Below the pieces are notes generated by a model, which made no database searches, was not told the origin of the DNA, and worked only from the letters and a program-made list of their open reading frames with translations. 35,971 bases of DNA from an uncultured Kordiimonadaceae bacterium. GTDB lineage: Bacteria > Pseudomonadota > Alphaproteobacteria > Sphingomonadales > Emcibacteraceae. The DNA is taken from assembly GCA_937914685.1 (NCBI GenBank), contig CALDNY010000297.1:1-35971 (forward strand), given 5' to 3'. Positions 6,918 to 16,120 of this stretch are shown piece by piece. Within the stretch, counting starts at the first letter, position 1; each line of letters opens with the position of its first letter. The position numbers and the translations under genes were made by a program.

Positions 6918-9158
6918 CTAAAATTTAAACGTCCCTGTAAGACCGAATTGTTGCTTCCTTGGTAAGCTAACCGCAAAAGCTCTTCTAGAGAAAAAGCTGG
7001 GAACATCAACATAACGAAGGATCGACGTAGGTGTCTCATTGTCAAATGCGTTTTTAGCCCAGAGTGCTATACTATATTGCTCGTTTTCCACACCCACCCG
7101 AAAATTGGCAATACTGCGGCCACCTGTTCCAGCGAAGTTATAAACTTGAGCGTAACGGGTAGAGGAGTAAATAAAGTCACCTCTAGCAAAAAACTCTAGA
7201 TCCATGTTTGCAATTGGCGTTCTAAACTCACTACTCAAAGTTAATGTATGTTGCGGTGATTGTGGTGTAAAAGTACCCTTGACAATCCCATCAGCAAATC
7301 CAAAATTAAGCGCTTCCTGACGACTGTCCGCTGACAAATCAAAATTTTGAATTTCAGGATGAGTATAGGCATAAATAGCCTGCACTGAAAGTGCATCCGT
7401 TAGTTGGATACGTGTGTCAACTTCCATACCCCATGTTTCTGTTTTACCGACGTTATCAAGGTAGGAGAACGGCGAGCCTCCACCTTCAGGAATAAAATTC
7501 TGCGTAAGCTGCTGGTTAGTCCAATCAAGATAGTAAGCAGACATATTGAGAACCACCCGATCATCAAATAACGAAGATTTAAAACCAGCCTCATAACTCC
7601 AAATGTTTTCCTCATCAACAAGTTGTAACCCGGATGGAAGGGCTGAATTGGTGTTAAAATCACCCGGTTTGTTCCCTTTAGCGATTACGCCAAAAATCAT
7701 AAAATCATCGTTTATCTGATAATCTATAGTAATTTTTGGTGTCCATGATTTGTAAGTAGCCTTAAAGTTTTCCATACCACTTGTAATCGCTTCCAGCTTG
7801 TCTTCGGCATAGCGCATTTCTGCACTGATGCTAAGTTGATCGTTGATATCGTATTCTGCTTGGCCAAATACAGCGTAGTTGCTCACTTTACTACTGCCAT
7901 TAAACACGTGATCTGCGTCAGGCGCATCGCCGGAGCCGCGGGAATTAACCTCAACATTTTCTTTGTAATAATAACCGCCAACAATATAACGGAATGGATT
8001 TTCACCTGGCGATGTTAACCTCACTTCCTGCGAGAAATCGTCTCGCATGCTCATATCATCCGATATAAAACCCATTCGGAAAAAACCACGATTATCTTCA
8101 CCCGCATAGGTTTGGTCCTGAATAACCCGCCCGTTTTCATCAGAATAAGCGGTGATCGACGTCAATGTGTGCCCATTGTCAAAATCATAATTCATGGTAA
8201 GGCTAGTACGAATAGTTTCTTGACTTACGCCTGATCCCTCAGAATAATAATCGGTTTCCTGACGCGGTGCGTCCGCGGGAATTGAAACATCGCCGCAATA
8301 ATACTGACGGGCTACATCAAGGAAACAGTTGTTAGCTGACGCATCCTGCAATCCGATTGAATAAGCACCATCATCATCTTCAGAGTAGTTGACGCGGCCA
8401 ATAATTTCGAAATTTTCAGTTGGATAGAAAAGTAGTGCACCACTTACAGTGGTTGTTTGCTCCGCACCAATTTTCCCACCTTCAAGTCCCGGGAATGTGT
8501 TTTCGTAATCTCCACCGAAATCATAATATTTTCCGCCGATTTCAAAAAAGACCTTATCTTCAACCAATGGGCCACTTAAAAATCCAGATAATTCATAATT
8601 TTCGTGTTCAGCGGCAGTTCCAGTAAATCTGCCAGATAATTCATTTGTTGGTCTGCGCGTTACGTAATTGATCGCCCCGCCAAATGTCGCGCGTCCATAG
8701 AGCGCGCTTTGTGGGCCATTGATTACTTCTACGCGTTCAAGATTATCGAGCAGGATGGATTGACTTGAGCCACTAACATAAACGCCATCAACGAATACAG
8801 ATGCATTGGCACCGCCCTGAATACTGGACATACCACGAAAAACTGGACGATCACCCTGTCGGCCAAAGGCCGAAGCAAAACTGAAACCAGGAGAGAAATC
8901 AGCGATATCAACAATACTCTTAATATTCGCCCGCTCTAATCCTTCTGCAGAAAATGCAGTGATTGAAAGCGGCGTTTCTTGCAGCAATTCCTCACGTTTA
9001 CGTGCAGTAACCACCACAACATCTGTTGTATTGCGGTTATCTACCGCAATCTCGTTGTCCGCCTCTTGTGCTATGGTAGTGTTTATTTGCAATGATAACA
9101 GAACCGTTAATGCTGTTGATGCATATAAAGCTTTTTTACTCGTCTCTCTAGCCGTCAT
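6918..9158 (-). CDS. TonB-dependent outer-membrane receptor
   Basis: The product is about 746 residues. I place the start at the ATG at 9158 rather than the upstream in-frame ATG at 9182. The inner ATG follows an ideal GGAGAGAAGAA ribosome site and exposes a normal signal peptide ending near TIAQ. A TonB-box-like DVVVVTA is followed by the plug domain, with motifs such as VEVINGPQSALYGRATFGGAINYVTRRP. The long beta-barrel ends in a C-terminal Phe (LTGTFKF). Such receptors import ligands too large or too scarce for porins, not only siderophores. Here it is probably the outer-membrane entry step for the island's substrate. It stands alone between the LysR and DUF1838 genes, with a motif of the GntR-type family upstream at 9210-9225. 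Confidence 0.93.
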   Translation of the reverse strand: MTARETSKKALYASTALTVLLSLQINTTIAQEADNEIAVDNRNTTDVVVVTARKREELLQETPLSITAFSAEGLERANIKSIVDIADFSPGFSFASAFGRQGDRPVFRGMSSIQGGANASVFVDGVYVSGSSQSILLDNLERVEVINGPQSALYGRATFGGAINYVTRRPTNELSGRFTGTAAEHENYELSGFLSGPLVEDKVFFEIGGKYYDFGGDYENTFPGLEGGKIGAEQTTTVSGALLFYPTENFEIIGRVNYSEDDDGAYSIGLQDASANNCFLDVARQYYCGDVSIPADAPRQETDYYSEGSGVSQETIRTSLTMNYDFDNGHTLTSITAYSDENGRVIQDQTYAGEDNRGFFRMGFISDDMSMRDDFSQEVRLTSPGENPFRYIVGGYYYKENVEVNSRGSGDAPDADHVFNGSSKVSNYAVFGQAEYDINDQLSISAEMRYAEDKLEAITSGMENFKATYKSWTPKITIDYQINDDFMIFGVIAKGNKPGDFNTNSALPSGLQLVDEENIWSYEAGFKSSLFDDRVVLNMSAYYLDWTNQQLTQNFIPEGGGSPFSYLDNVGKTETWGMEVDTRIQLTDALSVQAIYAYTHPEIQNFDLSADSRQEALNFGFADGIVKGTFTPQSPQHTLTLSSEFRTPIANMDLEFFARGDFIYSSTRYAQVYNFAGTGGRSIANFRVGVENEQYSIALWAKNAFDNETPTSILRYVDVPSFFSRRAFAVSLPRKQQFGLTGTFKF

Positions 9159-9209
9159 TTCTTCTCTCCGAATACAATTCATTATTTCATAATCGTAATT
9201 AATTATATT

Positions 9210-9225
9210 GATATACTAATATAAC
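9210..9225. promoter_or_regulatory. proposed GntR-type operator, copy 2 (GATATA-CTAA-TATAAC)
   Basis: The arms match five of six bases around a 4-base spacer, about 52 bases upstream of the chosen receptor start. It shares GATATACTA with the copy at 6864. The region is AT-rich, so a plain promoter element is the alternative. Confidence 0.4.
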
Positions 9226-9269
9226 ATTTCGCAGTAAAGAAACACTAAAGCTTATAAAACTGACAACCA

Positions 9270-10262
9270 TCAGATGTTAATGTGTTGATTATCGTACTGT
9301 TGAAGCACGCCCTTAAGAATAGAATACATTAGTGCCACAGAAGGTGTAAGTTGAGAATGTTTGCGTTTAAGCATCAATACTGGACGCGTTACACGCAAAC
9401 TGGGGTGATCAATCGCTTGCATAATCCCAGAATCGAGTTCATGTATCACCAGTTCGTGAGGCATTAAACTCAATGCATCACCCTCAATAACATGGCCAAT
9501 TGCGAGCCTTATTCCATCTAACCTGAGCAAATCTGTCGGCGGATCAACCCCCTCAGAAGCGAACATGTCAACAACACCCGACCAAATACTGGACAGTCCC
9601 ATTGGAACAACCCACGGAAATCGAGCATAATCACTCAAAGTTCTATCAAGAATATCTGTTAGAGGATGATTAACACGCCCCATTACCACATCGATTTCTT
9701 CATATATTTTTTCAACCTCGAGCTCAGCATCTATATAAGTTCCATGTGGTGGAGCGACCACCGCAAACTCAATTTCACCTGCAAGGATCATAGGTATAAG
9801 TTTGCTTGATAGACCAACATACGATTTTACGCCAACATCATTTGTCCGTTGTTTTAATCCCTTCACCGCACGCGGAAACAATCGAGACGTAAAACTCGGC
9901 CCCACGCCTACCCTGATTTCACCTTTGCTATAACCACGAAGTGCTAATATTTCAAGGCTAGCGTTACGACTTTCAGCTAATATTAGTTTAGCACGTCGGA
10001 CCAAGTGATCTGCGTAAATAGTAGGCTTAACTCCCGTTGGTAAGCGCTCAAACAACTTCACTTCAAGCACCTCTTCGAGCTTCGCAATTGCCTTACTCAC
10101 TGCTTGCTGAGATACTGAATTCAATGCCGCAGCATGATGAAAGTTTTTCGTCTCATAGGCAGCCAAAAAATGTTCCAGACGATGAGGCTCCAGATAGGTT
10201 TTTGATGCAACAGGCAATTTTTGCAGTTCATTTAATGTGATTTGGTTGTCAGTATCGTCCAT
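9270..10262 (-). CDS. LysR-family transcriptional regulator
   Basis: The 330-residue protein has the LysR winged helix-turn-helix at about residues 28-85 (FHHAAALNSVSQQAVSKAIAKLEE, then KLFER). An effector-binding domain of two alpha/beta lobes follows. It carries a 27-residue N-terminal extension before the HTH that most LysR proteins lack. The ATG at 10262 has only a weak ribosome site. It sits between the reductase end of the hydantoinase/TRAP operon and the TonB receptor, in the same direction as both. It probably senses a pathway acid and controls one of these operons. The inverted repeat at 10270-10296 in its own promoter could be its binding site. Confidence 0.9.
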   Translation of the reverse strand: MDDTDNQITLNELQKLPVASKTYLEPHRLEHFLAAYETKNFHHAAALNSVSQQAVSKAIAKLEEVLEVKLFERLPTGVKPTIYADHLVRRAKLILAESRNASLEILALRGYSKGEIRVGVGPSFTSRLFPRAVKGLKQRTNDVGVKSYVGLSSKLIPMILAGEIEFAVVAPPHGTYIDAELEVEKIYEEIDVVMGRVNHPLTDILDRTLSDYARFPWVVPMGLSSIWSGVVDMFASEGVDPPTDLLRLDGIRLAIGHVIEGDALSLMPHELVIHELDSGIMQAIDHPSLRVTRPVLMLKRKHSQLTPSVALMYSILKGVLQQYDNQHINI

Positions 10263-10269
10263 ATGATTG

Positions 10270-10296
10270 TTACAAGATATGTGTACATTGATGTAA
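10270..10296. promoter_or_regulatory. inverted repeats in the LysR promoter, possible autoregulatory site
   Basis: TTACA (10270-10274) and TGTAA (10292-10296) flank a second small palindrome, ATGT-GT-ACAT (10279-10288). LysR proteins often bind such broken palindromes near their own start. The arms are short, so this is tentative. Confidence 0.3.
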
Positions 10297-10375
10297 ACTT
10301 ACTTGCACTACTATTCCTTTTTCTGATGAAAATAAGCCTTGAACTAAGTTGGATTAACATAAATAACTCACTAAA

Positions 10376-11368
10376 TTAGGAAACTTTGATAATCGTTTTA
10401 CCAAAATTTTTGCCGTTCATTAAACGTGCGAACGCTTCTGGCGCTTGATCAAGTCCATCGGACACGTCTTCGGTATATTTTATTTTATCACTATCCAAAA
10501 GTGGTATAGCGTAGTCTAAGAATTCCTGTATTTTATCAAAGAAATCGTAAACCACTAAACCACGCACAGTTGCGCGGGCTTTAATAATAGTAGCCGGATT
10601 TGGTCCAGGAGGAATAACGTCAGTGTTGTATTGGGCCATAAGACCACAAAGAACGACCCGTGCACCGATGGCTAATTGCTGCATCACAGTATCAAGCATA
10701 TCACCGCCGACATTATCAAAATAATAATCAACCCCATTAGGACACTCGCGTCTAATAGCGTCCGCCAGTTCTTCGGTTTTATAATTGATTGTTCCGTGAA
10801 ATCCTGCAGTATCATGCAGCCATCCGCACTTTTCATCTGATCCTGCAATACCGATTACCCGACAGCCTAAATTGAGCGCCATCTGTCCTACCATTGAACC
10901 CACTGCACCAGACGCTGCGGAGACAAGAACGGTATCAGTTTCTTTCAATTCACCAAGATAAAATACTCCCGCATATGCCGTTAGTCCTGGCATTCCCATT
11001 ATTCCAAGCGCGAGCGAGGCAGGTTCCAGGCGCGAATCGACGGGCTTTACATCACTTGCAGGAGCGGTAAAATACTTCTGCCATCCGCCATGAAACGTAA
11101 TTTTATCGCCAATTTTGAAGTCTGCACCATTTGGATCAATTACTTCCCCTACGCACTCGCCGCGCATCAGATCACCCGGATTAATGGTGCCCGAAATATG
11201 CCGTCCGCTAATCTGACCCCTCATATAAGGATCAAGCGACAGATAAAGCGTTTTACACAAAATTTCACCATCAGCAGGAACGGGAGTATTGGCAGCTATA
11301 ACCTCGAAATTATCCGTATTAGGATTTCCTTCTGGCTTGGATTTTAGTTTGACTTGAGTATTTGACAT
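10376..11368 (-). CDS. zinc-independent MDR-family NADPH-dependent alkenal/enone reductase
   Basis: The 330-residue protein belongs to the medium-chain reductases of the leukotriene B4 dehydrogenase/curcumin reductase group. Evidence includes the N-terminal LYLSLDPYMRG and the nucleotide-binding segment VLVSAASGAVGSMVGQMA. It also has GTINYKTEELADAIRRECPNGVDYYFDNVGGDMLD, and no catalytic-zinc Cys/His set. Such enzymes reduce the C=C bond of alpha,beta-unsaturated carbonyls. It is the last gene of the minus-strand operon, 9 bases after the TRAP large permease gene. It may saturate an unsaturated intermediate of the pathway. The exact substrate cannot be predicted. Confidence 0.88.
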   Translation of the reverse strand: MSNTQVKLKSKPEGNPNTDNFEVIAANTPVPADGEILCKTLYLSLDPYMRGQISGRHISGTINPGDLMRGECVGEVIDPNGADFKIGDKITFHGGWQKYFTAPASDVKPVDSRLEPASLALGIMGMPGLTAYAGVFYLGELKETDTVLVSAASGAVGSMVGQMALNLGCRVIGIAGSDEKCGWLHDTAGFHGTINYKTEELADAIRRECPNGVDYYFDNVGGDMLDTVMQQLAIGARVVLCGLMAQYNTDVIPPGPNPATIIKARATVRGLVVYDFFDKIQEFLDYAIPLLDSDKIKYTEDVSDGLDQAPEAFARLMNGKNFGKTIIKVS

Positions 11369-11377
11369 CTTGGAGCC

Positions 11378-12634
11378 CTAAAGTAAGAAAAGTGATAAAG
11401 AAGGCCAGAACGTAACGATCAGTAGGCCAATGAACATAAGAAGTAGGAACGGCAGCACCGACTTGGCTATTAGCCAAAAGTCTTCTTTGAAGACCCCCAT
11501 GGCAACAATAAGGTTAAGACCAAGTGGCGGGGTCAAATAACCCAGCTCAAGATTTACGATCATGACCACGCCGAAGTGAGTGAGGTCAACACCCTGTGCC
11601 AAAGCAAGCGGCGCAAGAAGCGGAGCCAAAATGAGGATCGCTGAGCCAATATCAACGAAGCAACCAACAACAAGTAGACCCACCAAGGTCATCAGCAGGA
11701 ATGATGTCTGACTGGTGACATTTGCCTGAATAATCTCAACTAGGGCATGCGGCACATGCTCATAAGCCAAAAACGTATTGATGGAAAGGGCCATCATCAG
11801 AAGCGGAATAAGAGAGCCGAGCATAGTCGCCGTTTCAATGATGACCTTTTGCAGATCATCGAAGTTCATTTCCTTATGAACGAATATCTCAATGATGACC
11901 GCATAAAATACTGCGACCGCAGCGGATTCTGTAGCGGTGAAAAGACCAGAGTAAATGCCGCCCAAAATAAGCACGGGCATAAAGAGCGCGAATACCCCCT
12001 TTTTAGTCACCATGATCATTTCAGAAATATGAAACTGACCGCGCTCCACTTTCCTATTTCGAACGAGCGCATAAATTCCCATCATTACCGTCAACAAAAC
12101 CGCCGGACCGATGCCAGCTTTGAACAGGTCCGCGATGGATGTTTGGGTCATGACGCCATAAAGAATAAGCGGAATACTTGGCGGGACAATAATCCCAAGT
12201 GTACCCGCTGCACAAAGTGACCCGAGGGCGAACTTTTTTGAATAACCTGCTTTAAGTAGTGCCGGATACATGATCGAACCCACCGCGATCAGTGTCACCG
12301 TTGATGATCCAGAAATCGCGGCGAAAAAAGCGCAAGAAAGAATGGTTGCAATGGCCAGCCCACCGGGAACCGGCGCCGTCGCCACCCGCATCATGGTAAT
12401 AAGGCGCTCAGCAATACTGCCTTGCGACATAATATTACCCGCGAGGATAAACAGCGGTATAGACAGAAGCACTTCCTGATCAGCCGCCGCCCAAAGGTCC
12501 ATGACAACATAGCTTAGCTCCCCATCACCCCAAACCACATAACACCACCCGGCAACAAACCCGAGGATCACAACAATGCGTTGCCGCAGCAGAAGACCAA
12601 TAACAATGAGTGCGATAAAAAGAAAAGTCATCAT
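11378..12634 (-). CDS. dctM: TRAP transporter large permease, DctM family
   Basis: The 418-residue protein is very hydrophobic, with about 12 membrane segments and the DctM motifs LFILAGNIMSQG, FAAISGSSTVT and GTLGIIVPPSIP. It forms the sodium-coupled channel half of a tripartite ATP-independent periplasmic importer. The start overlaps the end of the DctQ gene by ATGA, so the two are translationally coupled. All three TRAP parts are present and sit between hydantoinase B and the reductase. The imported solute, usually an organic acid, is therefore probably a substrate or intermediate handled by this operon. Confidence 0.93.
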   Translation of the reverse strand: MMTFLFIALIVIGLLLRQRIVVILGFVAGWCYVVWGDGELSYVVMDLWAAADQEVLLSIPLFILAGNIMSQGSIAERLITMMRVATAPVPGGLAIATILSCAFFAAISGSSTVTLIAVGSIMYPALLKAGYSKKFALGSLCAAGTLGIIVPPSIPLILYGVMTQTSIADLFKAGIGPAVLLTVMMGIYALVRNRKVERGQFHISEMIMVTKKGVFALFMPVLILGGIYSGLFTATESAAVAVFYAVIIEIFVHKEMNFDDLQKVIIETATMLGSLIPLLMMALSINTFLAYEHVPHALVEIIQANVTSQTSFLLMTLVGLLVVGCFVDIGSAILILAPLLAPLALAQGVDLTHFGVVMIVNLELGYLTPPLGLNLIVAMGVFKEDFWLIAKSVLPFLLLMFIGLLIVTFWPSLSLFLL

Positions 12635-13152
12635 TCTTTTAGACCCTCTTTTGTTGCCATATCGCTGTTATCGCCGGGTCTTAATTCGGGATATAACGCG
12701 TATAATCCATGCCTGACAAATCCAACAAAGAATGCGAGCGGAATTACCGACTGCATCGGCCATATAACAATGCGAAGCATTCGCGAAGTTTCTTCAAGCA
12801 GATAAGTTTCATAAACAACCCCGACAGCGACAACTGCGAACACCAAACAAAACAGTGCATGCAGACTTTCCTGTAGGGAAATAATTTGAAATTCCCATAA
12901 TTTGGGAAGAAAATTATCAGCAAACTTTGGCCTTAAATGTCGACCCTTATGAGACGCCAGTCCAAAGCTAATGAGCGCGGTTACAATCATCGCGTAAACG
13001 GCAATACGCATTGCCCCAGCAATGCCAACTCCAACCAACTTTCTGATAATCACATCAGCAATAATAACCAGCGTCATTACCGAAAACGCAAATACCGCGA
13101 CCGCTTTTTCAAAACGGTAGACTTTATCAAGGAAATCTTTTGCATTTTCCAT
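12631..13152 (-). CDS. dctQ: TRAP transporter small permease, DctQ family
   Basis: The 173-residue protein has four predicted membrane segments, at roughly residues 17-38, 48-65, 93-112 and 132-155. The region around ADVIIRKLVGVGIAGAM and SFGLASHKGRHLRPKF is typical of DctQ. It is the small membrane subunit linking the binding protein to DctM. It begins directly at the end of the binding-protein gene and overlaps dctM by 4 bases, consistent with a stoichiometric complex. Confidence 0.88.
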   Translation of the reverse strand: MENAKDFLDKVYRFEKAVAVFAFSVMTLVIIADVIIRKLVGVGIAGAMRIAVYAMIVTALISFGLASHKGRHLRPKFADNFLPKLWEFQIISLQESLHALFCLVFAVVAVGVVYETYLLEETSRMLRIVIWPMQSVIPLAFFVGFVRHGLYALYPELRPGDNSDMATKEGLKE

Positions 13153-14235
13153 TTATTGTGCGCCCTTTTTTGAAACGCGCCTTCGATAGTCTTCGCGTCC
13201 CTCAATCATTGCATCATAAATTTCCTGTGACCGACCACCGATCTCGGCAATTATTTGTTTATAATTGTCTTTTGTCGCTTCTTTCCAAACTGCCTTTTGA
13301 GCATCATCGAGATCATAAACATTTATCGCCTCATTACTTCTCAAATTTGCAAGCAAGCCATCGGACATTTTACGAACACTTGCCCGTGATTCCTCGGATG
13401 CAGGAAATGCATTTCTTACCTGTTCCTGATCCGCTGGTGACAGGCTGTCAAACCATTCCTTATTGGCAACGAGCACACCTGAATCGTAGGAATGTTGGGT
13501 AAGCGTCAGGTGATGCGCCTCACTGGATAGACCGGTAAAGGCATAAATAACCACATTTGTCTCACCGCCCTGAATAAGACCAGTTTGAAGCGACGGAATA
13601 ACGTCACCCACTTCCATCTGATGAATATCACCGCCAAGAGATAGCATCATAACCTGTGCTGCTTCAGATGCTTGTGTTCGCAGTCTAAACCCATTCGCAT
13701 CTTGCGGTAAAATTAGTGGATCCCTGGCATACATATGAGCCCAACCCACTTCGACCCACCTAAGCAGCACCATACCTTTTTCGGCAAACAGTGGCTGAAA
13801 AACATCGAGCATGTGATTGTCCATCACATAATCAACCTCTTCGAAACTATCAAAAACATACGGGGACAAAAGCACCGACATTTCCGGAATAACCGCTGAG
13901 CCGCCGCCAATGGTAAAGCCGCCAAACTGTATTCGGTTGCGCCTTACGTTCGTCATAGAGATAGGTTCGCCGCCCACTTCACCACGGATCAATAGCTTAA
14001 CGTCAAAATTGCTGCCTGTTTCATTGGCGGCCAAAAGGTTTTTGTTAAAAATTTGCCAGTCCGCATCCCACGGCGTACCTGGTGCAGCAAAGGCACCAGC
14101 AATTAACTTGACCTGCGCACCTTCCTCTAGATCCGTTTTGTCAGTTGAAAGTAAAAAGAAATAGAGACCAAAGAGCATCGGGATGATAAACAAAACCCAT
14201 CCACCTAGCGCCTTTAGTCTCGACCTATCATCCAT
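13153..14235 (-). CDS. dctP: TRAP transporter solute-binding protein, DctP family
   Basis: The 360-residue protein has the DctP two-lobe pattern. Motifs include MYARDPLILPQDANGFRLRT, carrying the conserved Arg that usually clamps a carboxylate, and GDVIPSLQTGLIQGGE. The ligand is therefore probably an organic acid. The N-terminus is short and basic, followed by one strong hydrophobic segment (about 12-29) with no clear AxA cleavage site. The protein may stay anchored to the inner membrane rather than be freely periplasmic. The stop is immediately followed by the DctQ start. Confidence 0.88.
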   Translation of the reverse strand: MDDRSRLKALGGWVLFIIPMLFGLYFFLLSTDKTDLEEGAQVKLIAGAFAAPGTPWDADWQIFNKNLLAANETGSNFDVKLLIRGEVGGEPISMTNVRRNRIQFGGFTIGGGSAVIPEMSVLLSPYVFDSFEEVDYVMDNHMLDVFQPLFAEKGMVLLRWVEVGWAHMYARDPLILPQDANGFRLRTQASEAAQVMMLSLGGDIHQMEVGDVIPSLQTGLIQGGETNVVIYAFTGLSSEAHHLTLTQHSYDSGVLVANKEWFDSLSPADQEQVRNAFPASEESRASVRKMSDGLLANLRSNEAINVYDLDDAQKAVWKEATKDNYKQIIAEIGGRSQEIYDAMIEGREDYRRRVSKKGAQ

Positions 14236-14253
14236 AGTATTACCTTTTTTACC

Positions 14254-16110
14254 TTAACCCCAGGTTGGCTGAATGGGCGCTTCAAGCCCTGTTTCTTTCA
14301 GACAATTAGCGCGAAGCTCATCCATTGATGGCCCCAAATTGAAAATCTGGTCCGTCTTAATGGTTGGTGCCATTTCAACGCGAAGTGCATCTGTTGCCGC
14401 CACATCGATTGAAAAATCATCGTTTATCACCACACCGTATGATCTTGCGCCTTCTATACCTATTAAGCCCCGTTTCACTTCAAGTGCTACTTTATCAGCG
14501 TCACGCTCAAGCGGGTTGCCCCATCCGGCACCGCCCCATGTATTGTAATAAAGTATATCGTCCTTTTCGACTTCAATATCATCACATTTGGACGGCAGCG
14601 CCACTTCCTTGCCATCGGCGCGCACCAATGTTTTTGTTGAACGCATTCCAGGATTTCCGCCATTTACGCCCCACGGATAAATAAACCAGCGATCATCATG
14701 GATCGAAATAGTGCCTTTTTCAAGGAAGCGGTATTTAATGGATATACCGTTACCACCGCGGTTCAGACCAGCTCCACCGCTATCAGCAATGCTTTCATAG
14801 CGTTCAATGCGAAGCGGAAAATAGGCTTCCAAAAATTCATTGGGAACGTTGGTAAATCCTGGCCAAAGTGAATGGCCATCCGGACCATCACCAAACGGAC
14901 GTCCCGGTATACCGCCAAATCCAATTTGAAACAGCTGGAACCATTCACTGTTTTTATCATATCCTGAATACATAAGATGCGGGCTTGATGAAAATCCGGC
15001 CGCACTTAAAAACTCCGGCTGCCGTTGACCAAGAAGGGCACCGAGCACATCGAAAATTCGCCCAAGTGCGTGGGTCCGACAACTAAGTGCTGCCGGGAAT
15101 TTCGGCTTAAGAAGTGACCCTTCCGGAATACGAACATCGACAAGGTCATAAAAACCGTCATTGAACAAAATTTGCGGATCAAACACCATGATCATATATA
15201 TGCCAAAGAACATCTTGAGCATATTTTCATTCATCAGAAAATTAATGGAGCTTTCCGACTGTGGATCCGTCCCTTCCCAGTCCAGTATCACACGACCATT
15301 TTCTTTCCACATGGTACATTTGATTTTGTAGGGGCCGTATCCACGACCATCATCACAAACATAATCTTCGAAAGATACTTTTTCTTCACCGATTGAGGTT
15401 TCAATCAAATGGGCCATGGCACGCTTATTACGCTCTAAAAGCTTATCGGTGGCGGAAACAAAAACATCATCGCCAAAACGTTCACACATTTCAAGAACCC
15501 TGCGTTCTGCCATCCGGCACGCGGCGACGATTGCGTTGAGGTCTGCGCCTGCCCATTCAGGCATACGGCATTGATGGAGAACGATCTTTAAAATGTCATC
15601 CTGCCTCTCACCCTTTCTATACAGCTTGATCGGCGGGACCCTGATTCCTTCCTGGAATATGGAGATAGCCCGTGTAGGAAGCGATCCCGGAACCATACCA
15701 CCCACATCAGTCATATGGCCAAACATCGCACCCCATCCCACAAGCCGTTCTTCACGGTAAACAGGCATGAGTATCAACCAGTCGTTGGCGTGGCTCACCG
15801 CCCCGTCACAAGTATATGGATCAGATAACCAGAACACGTCACCTTCTTCGATGTCGCCGTCATAACCATCAAGAAATCCTTGAATGAAGGAACCAAACTG
15901 CCCCGCAAGCATTGCACCGTTATGGTCAGCGATCAGCGGGAACGCGTCCCCCTGTTCACGGATACCCGGTGACATGGCGGTGCGGAACAATGTCGCATCC
16001 ATTTCATGCCGGGCATTTTTAAGTGAATTTTCGATCAAATCTAAAGTAATTGGATCGACATCCACAGTGTTAAATGGCGAAGAGTTGTTTTCTATAATTT
16101 TTGCAACCAT
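14254..16110 (-). CDS. hyuB: hydantoinase B/oxoprolinase family subunit
   Basis: The 618-residue protein shows the HyuB hallmarks DPITLDLIENSLKNARHEMDATLFRTAMSPGIREQGD, FWLSDPYTCDGAVSHANDW, GGMVPGS, and a Gly-rich C-terminal part (GINGGNP-like, WGGAGWGNPLERD). Paired with HyuA it should form an ATP-dependent enzyme that opens a cyclic amide, as in 5-oxoprolinase and N-methylhydantoinase. Related pairs act as carboxylases or caprolactamases. The ATG follows a strong GGAGG ribosome site. At 618 residues it is slightly longer than many HyuB proteins (about 520-590). It lies between hyuA and the TRAP binding-protein gene, so the operon both imports and processes a solute. Confidence 0.9.
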   Translation of the reverse strand: MVAKIIENNSSPFNTVDVDPITLDLIENSLKNARHEMDATLFRTAMSPGIREQGDAFPLIADHNGAMLAGQFGSFIQGFLDGYDGDIEEGDVFWLSDPYTCDGAVSHANDWLILMPVYREERLVGWGAMFGHMTDVGGMVPGSLPTRAISIFQEGIRVPPIKLYRKGERQDDILKIVLHQCRMPEWAGADLNAIVAACRMAERRVLEMCERFGDDVFVSATDKLLERNKRAMAHLIETSIGEEKVSFEDYVCDDGRGYGPYKIKCTMWKENGRVILDWEGTDPQSESSINFLMNENMLKMFFGIYMIMVFDPQILFNDGFYDLVDVRIPEGSLLKPKFPAALSCRTHALGRIFDVLGALLGQRQPEFLSAAGFSSSPHLMYSGYDKNSEWFQLFQIGFGGIPGRPFGDGPDGHSLWPGFTNVPNEFLEAYFPLRIERYESIADSGGAGLNRGGNGISIKYRFLEKGTISIHDDRWFIYPWGVNGGNPGMRSTKTLVRADGKEVALPSKCDDIEVEKDDILYYNTWGGAGWGNPLERDADKVALEVKRGLIGIEGARSYGVVINDDFSIDVAATDALRVEMAPTIKTDQIFNLGPSMDELRANCLKETGLEAPIQPTWG

Positions 16111-16120
16111 GTCGACCTCC

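Noticed and set aside
9159-9182. Longer start for the TonB receptor
   Set aside because: The ATG at 9158 has a near-perfect ribosome site and yields a better signal peptide.
11747-12220. A 157-residue plus-strand open frame
   Set aside because: It is antisense to the TRAP permease; its charged, His-rich translation is what reverse-reading a membrane protein gives.
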